From Smittium culicis (lineage: Eukaryota; Kickxellomycota; Harpellomycetes; Harpellales; Legeriomycetaceae), in assembly GCA_001970855.1 (NCBI GenBank), contig LSSN01000491.1:1-33410 (forward strand): a DNA stretch of 33,410 nucleotides, read 5' to 3'. The notes under the pieces were generated by a model. That model was not told the origin of the DNA. It saw nothing but the letters and a program-made list of their open reading frames with translations, and searched no databases. Shown piece after piece: positions 1 through 10,304 of this stretch (within the stretch, counting starts at the first letter, position 1; every line of letters starts with the position of its first letter). The translations under genes and the position numbers were made by a program.

Positions 1-31
<31 letters not shown>
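1..31. repeat. Poly-A run at window edge
   Basis: The first 31 bases are all A. This may be a contig end, the poly-A tail of a retrotransposon lying mostly outside the window, or an assembly artefact; nothing next to it decides between these. Confidence 0.9.
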
Positions 32-33
<2 letters not shown>

Positions 34-2324
34 TTACCAAGCTGATTTAGGTCAAAGTTACTATTGAATTAATATTTTGCGAATTCGCATATTGTATTAA
101 TCAATAACAGAGATTAATCTTATTGATATTATATATCAGTTAACTTTTATAATATTTTCTTTTGAATTAAGCAGTTGTATTGTATTTATGTAATTTTTTG
201 GAATAAATTTTTTGATAATATTAGACAGTTGATATAAAATTAATTTGAAAGATGATTATATTTCCCACAGTCGTTTCATAGGTATTAAATTTATTGAATC
301 TAAATTTATATTTATCATGGTTAGTACCCGATTTTTAATAATATTTTTTATATAGTTTTCGATATCTTGACATATTTAGCAATATATTGTACACTTGAAA
401 ATTTAATTGTATGCCCAAATACCTGTTTGTTTACTCATCGTATTAATTTATTATTTTTAAATTTAAATTTTAAAAGTAACAGATTTATATATTTTCTCAT
501 TATTTATACGTGTATTATATTTAACTGATATTTTAAAGTTTTTATGAAAAATTTTTTAATTAATAGTTTCAATTTTCTAAAATTCTAATACGCCGATTTA
601 TAGTAGATAAATCAAATGACTTTTATTTTTATCATAACCACATTTATATTTATATTTATAATTATAATAATTTTGATTTACGTTATTATTTTTGATTATT
701 TTTTATTTAATAAAATTTTAGCTATAATAGTTTTTAGTAGTTTTTTAAAGTAATTGTATAATTTTATACAGTATTTTATTTAAAAAGTTACATTTATACA
801 ATAATTTTCGGATCATAAAAGGCTTTACCGCTGATTATTGGTGAATAAAATTATCTTGAAAAAAACATAAAAGCTTATTAGTATAGTAAAGACTTAAAAT
901 TTTGAATTTTTATAACGTGTTTAAAGGGAGTTATTATCCACTTGAAGAAAAGAAAGTCGTTTAATTATAATTTCCATCTATTAGTATTATCTCTTTTTAT
1001 ATTTGTATTAGAATTACAAGTTATAATGTATCTAACTATTATCAAATCTTAAAAATAATATTTTAAGCCTTTGGTCGTGTCATCATTCATTTTATTTATA
1101 TAAGTTTAACCAGTCAAAATATTTTTTATTAAGCATATAAATTTTCAAAAAACTAAATATAATAATAATTAGCACGATTTTTTTCTCAAATATTTATGTA
1201 GAACTACAGCTATAGTTTTTTAACACTACTGTATAAATTTCAGCTATATTAAGAATAAAAATTTTCAACCCATCTATAATAATTTCTATAAATCTCTGAA
1301 ATTGTATTGAAGTAAATAATTTAAGTTAAATTAAAAATTAATAGATATCATAAAATATTTTAAACTAAAAAATACACATCCTGTTTATTTAGATAGAAAA
1401 ATATGATTCGTAGAGAAGTAAAATCATAAGAATCGAAATAAATATTATAAAAAATGTGATTATAATTTGTTTGCATTATGACTAAAATTATATATTTGTA
1501 TCATATATTAATTATATATATAATAATAGTCATCTTTTCTTTATTAAAAATTTTTTCCTATAATTTTTAATCAATAATAATTATTAGGATAAACTATTTA
1601 TAATTTATGGAAATGTGTATATATTCATACTAAGTATTAAATTTAATATAATTTATTGCCTATTATTCATATTATTTAATCCTACTAGTCTCTTAGTGAT
1701 TAAAATATAAATTTTTAAAATCAAAATTTTATTTTATTCAATAATAGGAATGTGTGTTAATTTTTATTTTACTTCTATTTTTTGGGATATGATCATAAGT
1801 GTTATAGGATAATATTTTATTATTATTAACTAATAAAAAGTTTATAAATATAAATTTCCTGGAAATAACCAAAAATTCAGTATCAAGTTACATGAATTAT
1901 ATGAGAAATGTAAAATATAATATTTTCATATTAAAATTGATAAATTCAGACCTTAGAGGATCAATTGAATAAAATAATATTATGCACAGGAACACTCTAG
2001 AGCTTTATGAAAAATTATGGAATACAATGGGACCTTATGGAAAATCAAAGAATCTTATGTAACAACATGGAATTTTATCCATAGATTATTTCCAGTTGCT
2101 TGTAGATCCTTCTAGAGGATTTCATGATATTCCACAAGCTATTATTTGAAAATGATTAATTCTTTTATAATTATCTTTATTTAATAATATCATATAGATT
2201 TTTCTTCAAAAGTATAAAAGGGTAACCTTTTTCCATCTTTCAGAAAAAACTAAGTGCATTATATATTTTATAATATTTATCCAACTAAATATATTATCCC
2301 TATAATATTAAATAAATAGCACTA
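32..2324. other. AT-rich gene-free spacer with a possible LTR-like patch
   Basis: No open frame, RNA gene or domain is recognisable in this very AT-rich stretch. The part around 1980-2320 is slightly different: it holds GGAA/TTCC-rich words, a small inverted pair near 2105-2120 (GATCC..GAGGAT) and a TATAAAAG box at about 2213-2220. That could be the promoter part of an old solo LTR on the plus strand, but no second copy is present to prove it. Confidence 0.5.
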
Positions 2325-2420
2325 TCTTAGTCTTAGTCTTAGTCTTAGTCTTAGTCTTAGTCTTAGTCTTAGTCTTAGTCTTAGTCTTAGTCTTAGTCTT
2401 AGTCTTAGTCTTAGTCTTAG
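2325..2420. repeat. (TCTTAG)16 hexanucleotide array
   Basis: Sixteen exact copies of a 6-bp unit (TCTTAG on plus, CTAAGA on minus) run without a break. Each strand shows the frame TTAGTC, a relative of the TTAGGG telomere unit that differs at two bases. On the minus strand the array directly follows the broken Ty3 reverse transcriptase frame and ends it as repeated Asp-stop. It is either an expanded microsatellite or an interstitial telomere-like patch placed at a break; the sequence does not decide which. Confidence 0.97.
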
Positions 2421-5068
2421 TCCAACATTAGCCCTGTAATTACTCGTCCCTTCGTGCCTAACATGCCATCTTTTTAATACAAAACCGATCATTGGAGTAT
2501 GGACCATTAGTTGGCTCCAAAATTCTGATTAGTAATTTTTTCCTTTAACAAATATTTTACTTCATGAAATATTCCTTTTGGAATTGGAAAAGGTTTCACT
2601 TACCATGGTACGTGTTCTATTGTTTCTATGATTACATGCTTTTCAATTTCATCACACAGAATTCCCATTTCATCCGTATTAAAAGCAAACGCTTAATCGC
2701 ACTCTTTAATTTCTCTAATAAATAATCTTTGTTCTTGAATGCTCAAATTATCCTAGCCAACAATTATTTTAGCAATTTTGCATTCAGTAAGTCTAATTTC
2801 ATTTGATGTTGATTTCATGTTTTTAATTTGTAATTTTGGTGACTATTTTTCTTATAGTTGGACTACAGCTGGTTTTATTTTATCTTTTTCAGCTTTATAC
2901 CTTGTCATTACACTAGGCTCATATCCCCATTCGGATATGAACTTGATTGTTTCTATACCATAAATTCCTACATCAAACGGCATTTTTTTCAATTCAGGCT
3001 TGTCTTCAAATCTTTTACTGTCTTCACTAGTGCTTACACAAAATGTTGAGTTGTTATTTATGCATTCATCTATAATGATATACTATAAAGATCCATTATT
3101 TCTATTTTCTTTAGATACCCTGATTTTAACTTCCAAGGGTCGTCCGAGAATCATAGCAGCTTCAATTTTGTCACTAACAAAAACGTGGCTCTTAACTTTT
3201 ATTCCGTCAATCTCAATCTCAACAGCTTTTACTACCCCCAGAAGATCGCTGAGCCCTGAATTTGCATCACGCATTTTCTAATGTATTGATTCATCAATAT
3301 TTACGCGATTTAAACTTCTAAGTCATTTATAAAATGCTTCTGGAATAATATTTACCTCTGAGCCTTCTTTAAACATCAGTAACATTATCACTCCTTGGAA
3401 AGTTCCGATCTTTTTCCCTGATCTCACTGACAAATATTTCTTTTTCCAATTACTTTTTGGATCATCATCCTCTTTGGAATTTTTATTTTCAACTTTGATT
3501 TCTTAATTTATTCTGAAATTATCGTTTAGATGTTTTCTTATCAAAGGTGATACGCTTGCTACTTCTTCAAGAGATAAGGTAATTAATGACTCTTTACACT
3601 TTTTAAGCACTGATTCTTATAGAAATGCATTAAAAATTTTTGCTTTCATTTGGTAGGGAGAGTTCTCGAACAAAGTATTTTTGGTTTCGATTTTAAATTT
3701 CTGATTCTTTTCGGTTTCTTCAGTGATGAATTTCTGCTTATTTATCTCTCATATAAAGGTACATCTTCTAGTTTCCTTTTACTTGCAAAAGACGTAATTT
3801 CAGTAAATTCGTCCTCATCTATTAGGTTATATTGACTAAAATCATTGGTTTCGCTTTTATATACCATAGATTAATTTGAAATATTTCCCCGTAATTTGTC
3901 TTTTAAATCATCTTTAACACATATTAAGTTACTTTTGATGGACTTTGAGTCTCTCTTTACGTTTATTTTCATACCAAAATTTCCGTAGTTAGGTTTAAAT
4001 GGCTCAACATTTGCAACTAAAACGTTCTTGTTCTGTTCAAGTTTAACTAGCCCTTTTTCTATGTCTTTCGTTAATTCGGAACAATCTCTCTTGGAATGTT
4101 CGTCGTCGCAGTAAATACATTTTATAGTTCTTTCTACATATTTAGATATGGTTTTATTTTGTAATTGCACCATCAAGAGAATTTTTTATAGTCAGAACTA
4201 TCGATCCCATTTGCTTTACCAAGCTCAAGATTTCAGTGTTGGTTTCTTTCTCAATTTTAGGTTTCTCAGCGTTTATAGGTTTATTTTCAGCTTCTTCACC
4301 TTTGCTCTTAATATCTTCATTTTCATTTATTTTATCAAAATACGTGATTTTGCTTCTATTTTTTATGCTATTAGCCATTCTTTTTTCACTGTTAAAGTGA
4401 TCAGAAATAACAGTAACTAGCTCAGGGTATGGTTTAAATTCACCATTGACAACCAAATCTGAAGAAAGTTTTACGACAATGCTTCAAGAAAGACTCTCGA
4501 GAAGAAAATATGCTTTTTTTCTTGCAGTGATATACTCATCTTTAATTAATTTAGCAGTCAAGAAGTTAAAATTTTGCAAAAATATTTCAGAATTTTCAAG
4601 GCTAATTCCTCCAGATTTTAGTTTTTTTATTTCTAAAAAATGGTCAAGCTTCTTCTTTTTGTAGCGTTTCCTTATCATTTAATAAAACTAATGCCAGTTT
4701 CCACTTTCATATTAGTCAGACCATTTTATTTCATCAATCATAAACGGATCGTAATATCTGGTAAATATTTTGACTTTTATCTCGTCTTTTATTCCTGACG
4801 TAATCAAATCGTAGAGCTCGATGAATCCATCTACTCCCTTTCCTGAAAATAAATTGGTCTGTCCAACATTAGGGATCAAATGTTAAATATACTGGTTTGA
4901 GATCCTACTGAAGGAGTTTTCAGTGTTGAGTCCCGAATATGAATTTGATTGTATCATGTAATTATTACCCTGGGAGACACTCGAATTCTCGTTTTCAGAT
5001 GTGGATAATTTTCTTGAGTTTGATTTTTTAGTCTCAGACTTGGTGTTAGTAGATTTTTCAAAGTTCAT
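2421..5068 (-). pseudogene. Broken Ty3-type retrotransposon gag-protease-RT (truncated)
   Basis: Read from 5068 downwards, the frames join into one degenerate polyprotein. The gag start (5068-4883) is Ser/Asn-rich. A capsid-like helical part (4880-4300) follows in the same frame. A CCHC zinc knuckle, CX2CX3HX4C, lies near 4113-4075 in another frame. The protein then returns to the first frame at about 3740. A retropepsin region (3430-3083) has the motif GSEVNII and the late ILGRP motif, but the Asp expected before the Gly-Ser reads as Lys-Glu. The N-terminal RT lead-in at 2720-2540 (FAF.TDEMG, then H.PW and PFPIP) is typical of fungal Ty3 elements. RT catalytic motifs, RNase H and integrase are absent because the element stops at the hexanucleotide array. 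About 19 in-frame stops and two frame changes mean it is dead. Family assignment rests on motifs only; the exact clade is uncertain. Confidence 0.8.
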
Positions 5069-5221
5069 AATGTAGAAAAAAATATTTCATTTATTTTTAT
5101 TTATAGAATTTTTATATATTTATGATTTTTTTTTAATTTTAATGTTTTAAAATTTTAAAAGCGTATAAGTGTGACAATAATTAAACAAATAATTAAAAAT
5201 TTGGTGGTTAATAAATAAAGC

Positions 5222-5237
5222 CTATGTGGGAGCGCCA
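5222..5237 (-). other. Candidate tRNA primer-binding site of the Ty3 element
   Basis: On the minus strand, about 150 bp upstream of the gag start, lies TGGCGCTCCCACATAG. Its complement ends in CCA, like the 3' end of a mature tRNA. The position and the leading TGG are what an LTR element's primer-binding site needs. No matching tRNA is in the window, so the identity is inferred. Confidence 0.35.
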
Positions 5238-5243
5238 ATCATA

Positions 5244-5623
5244 TGTAGTCGAATAAATCAACTACTACCTTTATTTACGATTAAGGATTTTGGAATACAA
5301 GAAGCAGAATAAAATTTTATTTAGGATATTATATTTGAATCCTGTGTTAAATTGTGTAAGAATAAAATAAAATAAAAGATAATTTGAAAGAATACTTAGA
5401 TAAAAAATTGTTAAAAACATTCGATTTTTTATTTGATAAGGTAAAGGATGCTATACAATTTACTTCAATTAAAATTATCAAAAATAAAGTGTTGGTTATG
5501 AATTTTAAGTTCAGTACTTTTTACTCCAACAAAATAAAGTTATAATTCAAGAAAATAGAAGGAAATTAGTTTCTCAAAATTTGGGGATTCAAATTTTCTT
5601 ATCAAAATTGTGGACCCCCTTCA
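5244..5623 (-). repeat. Possible 5' LTR of the Ty3 element (weak)
   Basis: Reading on minus, a TGAAGGGGGTCC start at 5623 and a CTACA end at 5244 would bound a 380-bp LTR just before the candidate primer-binding site. The partner 3' LTR would lie beyond the truncation and is not seen, so the ends cannot be tested by identity here. Confidence 0.2.
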
Positions 5624-7917
5624 TTATTACTTTCTCACTTTAGTTTATATACTGATTATTCACTAATCCTATTTTCATTTTTTATACTTCACATAGGTCG
5701 TATTCAGTGGATAACTTTTCTTTTTTCTCGTAATTCATTCTTTGTAATAGTTTTATTTATTTTTATGTTAATAATTCATTAATAATACTATTGGCTAAAT
5801 CATATTTCTTTTTATTCGTTTGTATATGTATTTCTCTTTCTGGGATTTTGTGATTTCTAATCAACTAAATATTTATTTTTCTTTATAAAAAATTTTTTGG
5901 TGTTAATAAAAAACTTTGCTTAAAATTTTGATGCTAAAAATAAATTTTGTTTCAATAATAAATTTGTTGTTAATGATAAAGTCTTTGTGAATAATAAAAT
6001 TGATTTTAATAAAGAAAAATTATTTTAATTAAGTACAATTTTAAACTTCTTTTTCATTAAAAAAACTTGTAGACGTGCGCTATTTTAGCACTACTGCATA
6101 ATTACAGCAAAGGAAAAAAAATTATGACCAGAAATTATCTGTGATCGAAATTCAGAGACTATTAATATCAAATCATAACAAAAAACGCAAAATCTAGATA
6201 TTTAAAAGTATATTTTGATTTTAATGACACATACAGGCGTAAAAAATTAATAGAAAATGTGATAATATTAAAATTTACTTTTTAGTTATGTATATTTATC
6301 TCTAAACAAACTAATAAACTGTAAATAGTTACAGATAAAAAGGTTGATCTTTATATCTTTAAATTTTATATAATAATTGGGTGATATAACGAAACTAAAA
6401 ATTAAACAGGTATAAATTTGGAAAAAATTCATTGTAGATCATAATTTGAATTATAAAATTTATTTAAATATAGGTGTGATTAAATTTATTGCGCCAAAGT
6501 TCCAGTTTGGCACTTTTATGAGAATTATATTTTAATAATTATAATTAATTCTTCAAATTTATACTATTAGATTTTATATCTGTATTTAAGTCTGATTTTT
6601 TTTTAGTGTGGAAACAGTTTATTTTCATTAAAGCTTCAGGTTCGCACCTTTTTGAGCCAAAAAATTTGTATAGTTATAGTTTAGTGTTATAATTTATATT
6701 ATATATTTTTATGTTGCTGTATTTCAAACCGATATTTTTAGTGGAGCAGAAAATTTTCTTGAATAAGTGATACAGGTTGGCACTTTTCAAAACCAAAAAT
6801 TTAGCCATTTTTAAGCTTGCTTATTTTAAATATATATGCGAGATTATTTGAAGGTTGTGAATTTTTCTATTAAAATATTCCTTCTTTTAAAAATTTTTTT
6901 ACGAATATAATTTAACAAGATATAAAATATATTCTAATAAAGTAGGCGGGTTATTATTTAATAAATTTAATTCAAGAGAATAAAGTTTACTTTTAGGCTT
7001 AATTATATTCCATTTATACATATTTATATAATCATTACGAGCTTGAATAATACTTAAAGCTAGTTTAAATTCTGATAGAATTGATGATTTTTCATTTTTC
7101 ATTTAAAATTACCAAATATTTTTACACTTGTCATGTAATTAACTTTTTACAATTTAGAATAAAATTTTTCGCTTTTACTAATAATTTTTAGTATTGAAAA
7201 TATTTAATATTTAATATATAAAATTATTATAAATTCCTTTTTTTAAATGAATTAAAGATATTTTTTTATTCCAAATAGCGCTTTTTTTTTTTTTTAGAAT
7301 TTTACTGATTTGGTATAAGATATAAGTGGTTTATACGCTTGTAATACGTATATAAATAATTTAGTATTTAAGAAATATTGCTATTAGTCATGCTAACAAA
7401 AGTTCAACAAAAAATATAAGCTTTTGGTGTATACAGAAACTTGAACAGCTTATATTTAGGATTTTTTTTAGGCTAAATTAACACCTTAGCGAACTATGAA
7501 GAGATAAAGTCATCAATTCATTTTTTTTTTTTTGTATATGATGATACAAAAAATATAATTCTTTTACTTATATAAATGGTTTCTAAAATAAGTATATATA
7601 AATTCGTAGAACGTATGGATAAGTATGCCAAAAAATTTCAATAAGACCCTTTTAAAAGTAAGGATTTTAATCGTGGGTAATGGGGGGTATAAGAAATTCT
7701 TGTTTAGAAGAAAATTTATAGTTTATTTTAATTATTGTGTGATTTTTTAAAGTGATTTCTAATCTATTTGCCTAGCTAAATTCTGGTAAAATTTGCTAAA
7801 CCTCTTTTACCAAATTTAGAGGTTAATAATTATTGGCAAAATATGCTATTTTGCTCTAAATTCTATTGGATAATTATAGAAATTAACATTTTAACAAATA
7901 GTTACATATTTGTTAGT
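5624..7917. other. AT-rich gene-free spacer
   Basis: No gene is recognised. It contains the diverged tandem repeat at 6480-6800 and several poly-T/A tracts. A 67-codon minus frame at 6899-7102 has no recognisable motif, and such frames are expected by chance in AT-rich DNA of this length. Confidence 0.6.
6480..6800. repeat. Diverged ~137-bp tandem repeat
   Basis: The words CAGTTTGGCACTTTT (near 6500), CAGGTTCGCACCTTTTT (near 6640) and CAGGTTGGCACTTTTC (near 6775) recur at about 137-bp spacing, and the sequence between them also aligns (for example CTGTATTT, then TTTTTAGTG followed by G/C-poor text). About two and a half units are visible. Divergence is substantial, so the array is old. No coding potential is apparent. 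Confidence 0.6.
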
Positions 7918-8115
7918 TTAACACTTTCCCGTCCAACACTGTTAAAAAAATCGAATTTATTGATTCGTTTATGATTTAAAAGCAAATTTATTATTTGTTG
8001 TTAAAATACTATAAACCAAATATTCCTACGGCCTCGGAATTAAAGAATTTTTTAACGAGAATTGTTGGCTATATCTGGTGGGCCAAGAATAGTCTACCGC
8101 CTGCGAAAGGGTTAA
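7918..8115. mobile_element. PiggyBac-like MITE, copy 1
   Basis: A 198-bp non-coding element bounded by TTAA on both sides. The left end reads TTAACACTTTCCCGTCC and the reverse complement of the right end reads TTAACCCTTTCGCAGGC, giving 12 of 17 matching positions. TTAA target sites and short termini beginning C-A/C-C are typical of piggyBac-type elements. There is no transposase inside; a 111-codon frame overlapping copies 1 and 2 is incidental. Copy 2 lies 17 bp further on. Confidence 0.6.
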
Positions 8116-8132
8116 AAAGCAACGTAAGCGTT

Positions 8133-8326
8133 TTAGCACTCCATTTCAACAGTCTTATAAAAAAAGAATTTACTGATTTGCTTATGATTTATAATACACA
8201 TTATTACTTGCTGCAATTTTACAATAAACCAATACTATTTAAAAAACTGGGATTGAATTGTTTTAATTTAATACAGTTGGTTAAATCAGGTAGATCAGAA
8301 CAGTCTACCGCAAGTGGAAGGGTTAA
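8133..8326. mobile_element. PiggyBac-like MITE, copy 2
   Basis: A second unit in the same orientation as copy 1. Its left end is worn (TTAG, then CACTCCATTTCAAC), but the following stretch with a poly-A block, GAATTTA, TGATT and TATGATTTA aligns with copy 1. The right part repeats AGTCTACCGC and ends GGAAGGG-TTAA at 8323-8326. Length is about 194 bp, close to copy 1. Confidence 0.55.
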
Positions 8327-10029
8327 ATAATAACTAATTTGAAAGGATACCTCAGACTTTTAAAAAAACTAAAATTAAACCAGAGGAGCAAATATATTCA
8401 TTGTGGGATATACAGTTCAGTAAATAAAACCGGAATGGTTTTCTGAATATCGAAAAAAGGAATAGTATAAATAGTAAAGGATATTAATTAATGATTGTAT
8501 ACAATACTTATTTTATTGTTATTTTGAATTTTGGCGGATACACTTTTTTTTGGTAGAGTAGAGCGGATGAGGCGTAATTAGAGTTCTAGAACATTTATTT
8601 AGCCAAGTTCAAAAGGATGATGTGACATTAAAAAAAAAAAAGCAAGTCGATTAATCAACATTTCTGGATGAGACGAGATAAAAAGCTAATAAAGAAAACA
8701 GATAAAAAGCGTGGGTCGGAGGGAAAGAATAGTTAAATCAAAACATATCCGGTAATGTCGGAGGAAAATGAAAAAAAAAATTTTCGTTGTTATAATTTTT
8801 TTTGGTCACAATGTGCCAATATAATTTAGGGTATAGGGGTTTTTTTGGTCACAATGTGCCAATATAATTTAGGGTATAGGGATTTTTTTGGGAGAAAGGC
8901 AATTTGTGTGGGTTAGATGGGTGTCAATAGACTACATGGTTTGTTTATTGTGAATGAATAAAAAGAAATTCTTTATTTGCGCTATGAGAACGCATGTCTT
9001 ATCTGGGGAGTAATGTAAGCGTGGGTATAAGAAAATGGAGGATGAGGGTGCGGGTGCGGGGGATAGTAATGGGTTATGATTGTGGAGAGCATAGATTTAC
9101 GGCTCCGATTATTGCACGGACCGGAAATTGGTGAGAGCGCCAAATCAGAGAGTTTGACGTATTTTGGAAGTTTATTTCCATTTAAGAAAAGGGCCTGAGG
9201 TTAGTCTAGACCTGGATTAACAACTTTTTTTTTTTGGATGAAAAAAAAATAAAGCTGGCGATGATAAAAGTGCAAATATTTTATTAACATTGAAGAGGCA
9301 TGGAGATTGGAAAATTGAAAAAAAGCGCCGACTCTTAGCAAATATAAAAAATAAACTTTCGGGTTTAACATATTTACATTTTATTCAACTTTTGTAAATC
9401 TATAGTTCTGAATTTAAAAACAACCCAAGAATAAATGTGGGAAGGCTGTAAAAACGAGAGGGTCTTTTTGTGTATAAAAGAGAGAAGAATCTCACATTTA
9501 AATTTTGGATTTAAAAAATAAAATAAAATCTAAATATTTTTCTCCAGCTGAAAAAGCGATTCGGAAGCGATTTTCTCATACGCACGAACAGGGAAAAGAA
9601 TCAGGCTCGAAAAATGAGAGTATTGGGGGTATTTAACAAAACAAGAGACATCCATTCAGAAATCAATCGTATAATAAACTACGCATCATTATAGTTCAGC
9701 AGTTAATTTTGGAAATTTAAATGAAATTTAAACTAAGCAATAAACAGTAGGCACGGGAATTAAAGTAGACTGTGGGAGAGGGTTGGAGTTTTATTCATAC
9801 ATCGAAAATCTACAGAAATATTCATAGATGACCTTAAACGAATGAAGCTAAAAGCTAGAATGTGGCATCCTTTTGGTTCTACGCTTTAGACTCGAATGGA
9901 AATGTAGAGTTTAGGTCCAGAAGGTAGACATGTTGAATTCTCTCTAATTTCTTCAGCTTGACACACTTTATTCTCAAACTAGTCCTATTAAACTTCTCAT
10001 CCTTTTCATGGGTGCTAGACTGTTTTTGT
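8327..10029. other. Gene-free spacer with a 43-bp duplication
   Basis: No gene is recognised. The composition is less AT-rich than to the left, with G-rich plus-strand text near 8990-9130 and 9560-9650. No open frame of useful length or RNA gene is seen. Confidence 0.55.
8797..8888. repeat. Two tandem copies of a 43-bp unit
   Basis: A T-run followed by GGTCACAATGTGCCAATATA and then ATTTAGGGTATAGGG occurs twice, with GGTC at 8804 and at 8847. The copies are almost identical, so the duplication is recent. No function is apparent. Confidence 0.95.
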
Positions 10030-10195
10030 CCTACAAAATATACCCAACAGCGTTAAAAAAAAACTAATTTAATTCCGTTGCAATTATAACCATTGGTTTA
10101 TTGATGAATAGCTACAGATGATAAACATACTTTAAAAATCATAAACGAGCTAATAAATTGATTTTTTCAAAGAGTGCTGAACGGGAAGGGGTTAA
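10030..10195. mobile_element. PiggyBac-like MITE, copy 3 (partial)
   Basis: The right end reads GAACGGGAAGGGGTTAA, matching the reverse complement of the left terminus of copy 1 at 14 of 17 positions. The inner words CCAACAGCGTTAAAAAAA and AATTTAATTC match the region just inside copy 1. The far-left terminus has decayed. It appears to be a member of the same family about 2 kb away. Confidence 0.45.
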
Positions 10196-10304
10196 GCCTG
10201 ATGTGTCTAGTTCCAAAGCTGGTTATATTGTAGATTATGAGCCTGACGTGTCTAGTTCTAAAGCTGGTCATATTGTAGTTTTTGAGCCTGACGTGTCTAG
10301 TTCT
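10194..10304 (+). repeat. 45-bp in-frame minisatellite (15-residue unit)
   Basis: Units start at 10194, 10239 and 10284, giving two and a half copies of exactly 45 bp. In the plus frame they encode a 15-residue unit beginning E/K-PDVSSSKAG and ending in a hydrophobic IV.. stretch. The frame stays open from about 10158 to 10508 but begins with a TTG, not an ATG, and after the repeats shows no known domain. It may be a fragment of a repeat-rich surface protein or simply a minisatellite; I do not recognise it. The array starts exactly at the TTAA end of MITE copy 3. Confidence 0.85.

Noticed and set aside
2322..2507. A minus frame ending in a long Leu-Arg repeat
   Set aside because: The Leu-Arg part is the hexanucleotide array read in one frame; its front part overlaps the decayed Ty3 RT region.
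6899..7102. A 67-codon minus-strand frame
   Set aside because: AT-rich chance frame, no motif, no neighbouring gene signals.
7995..8330. A 111-codon plus-strand frame
   Set aside because: It lies across two copies of a non-coding TTAA-flanked repeat, starts with TTG, and has no motif.
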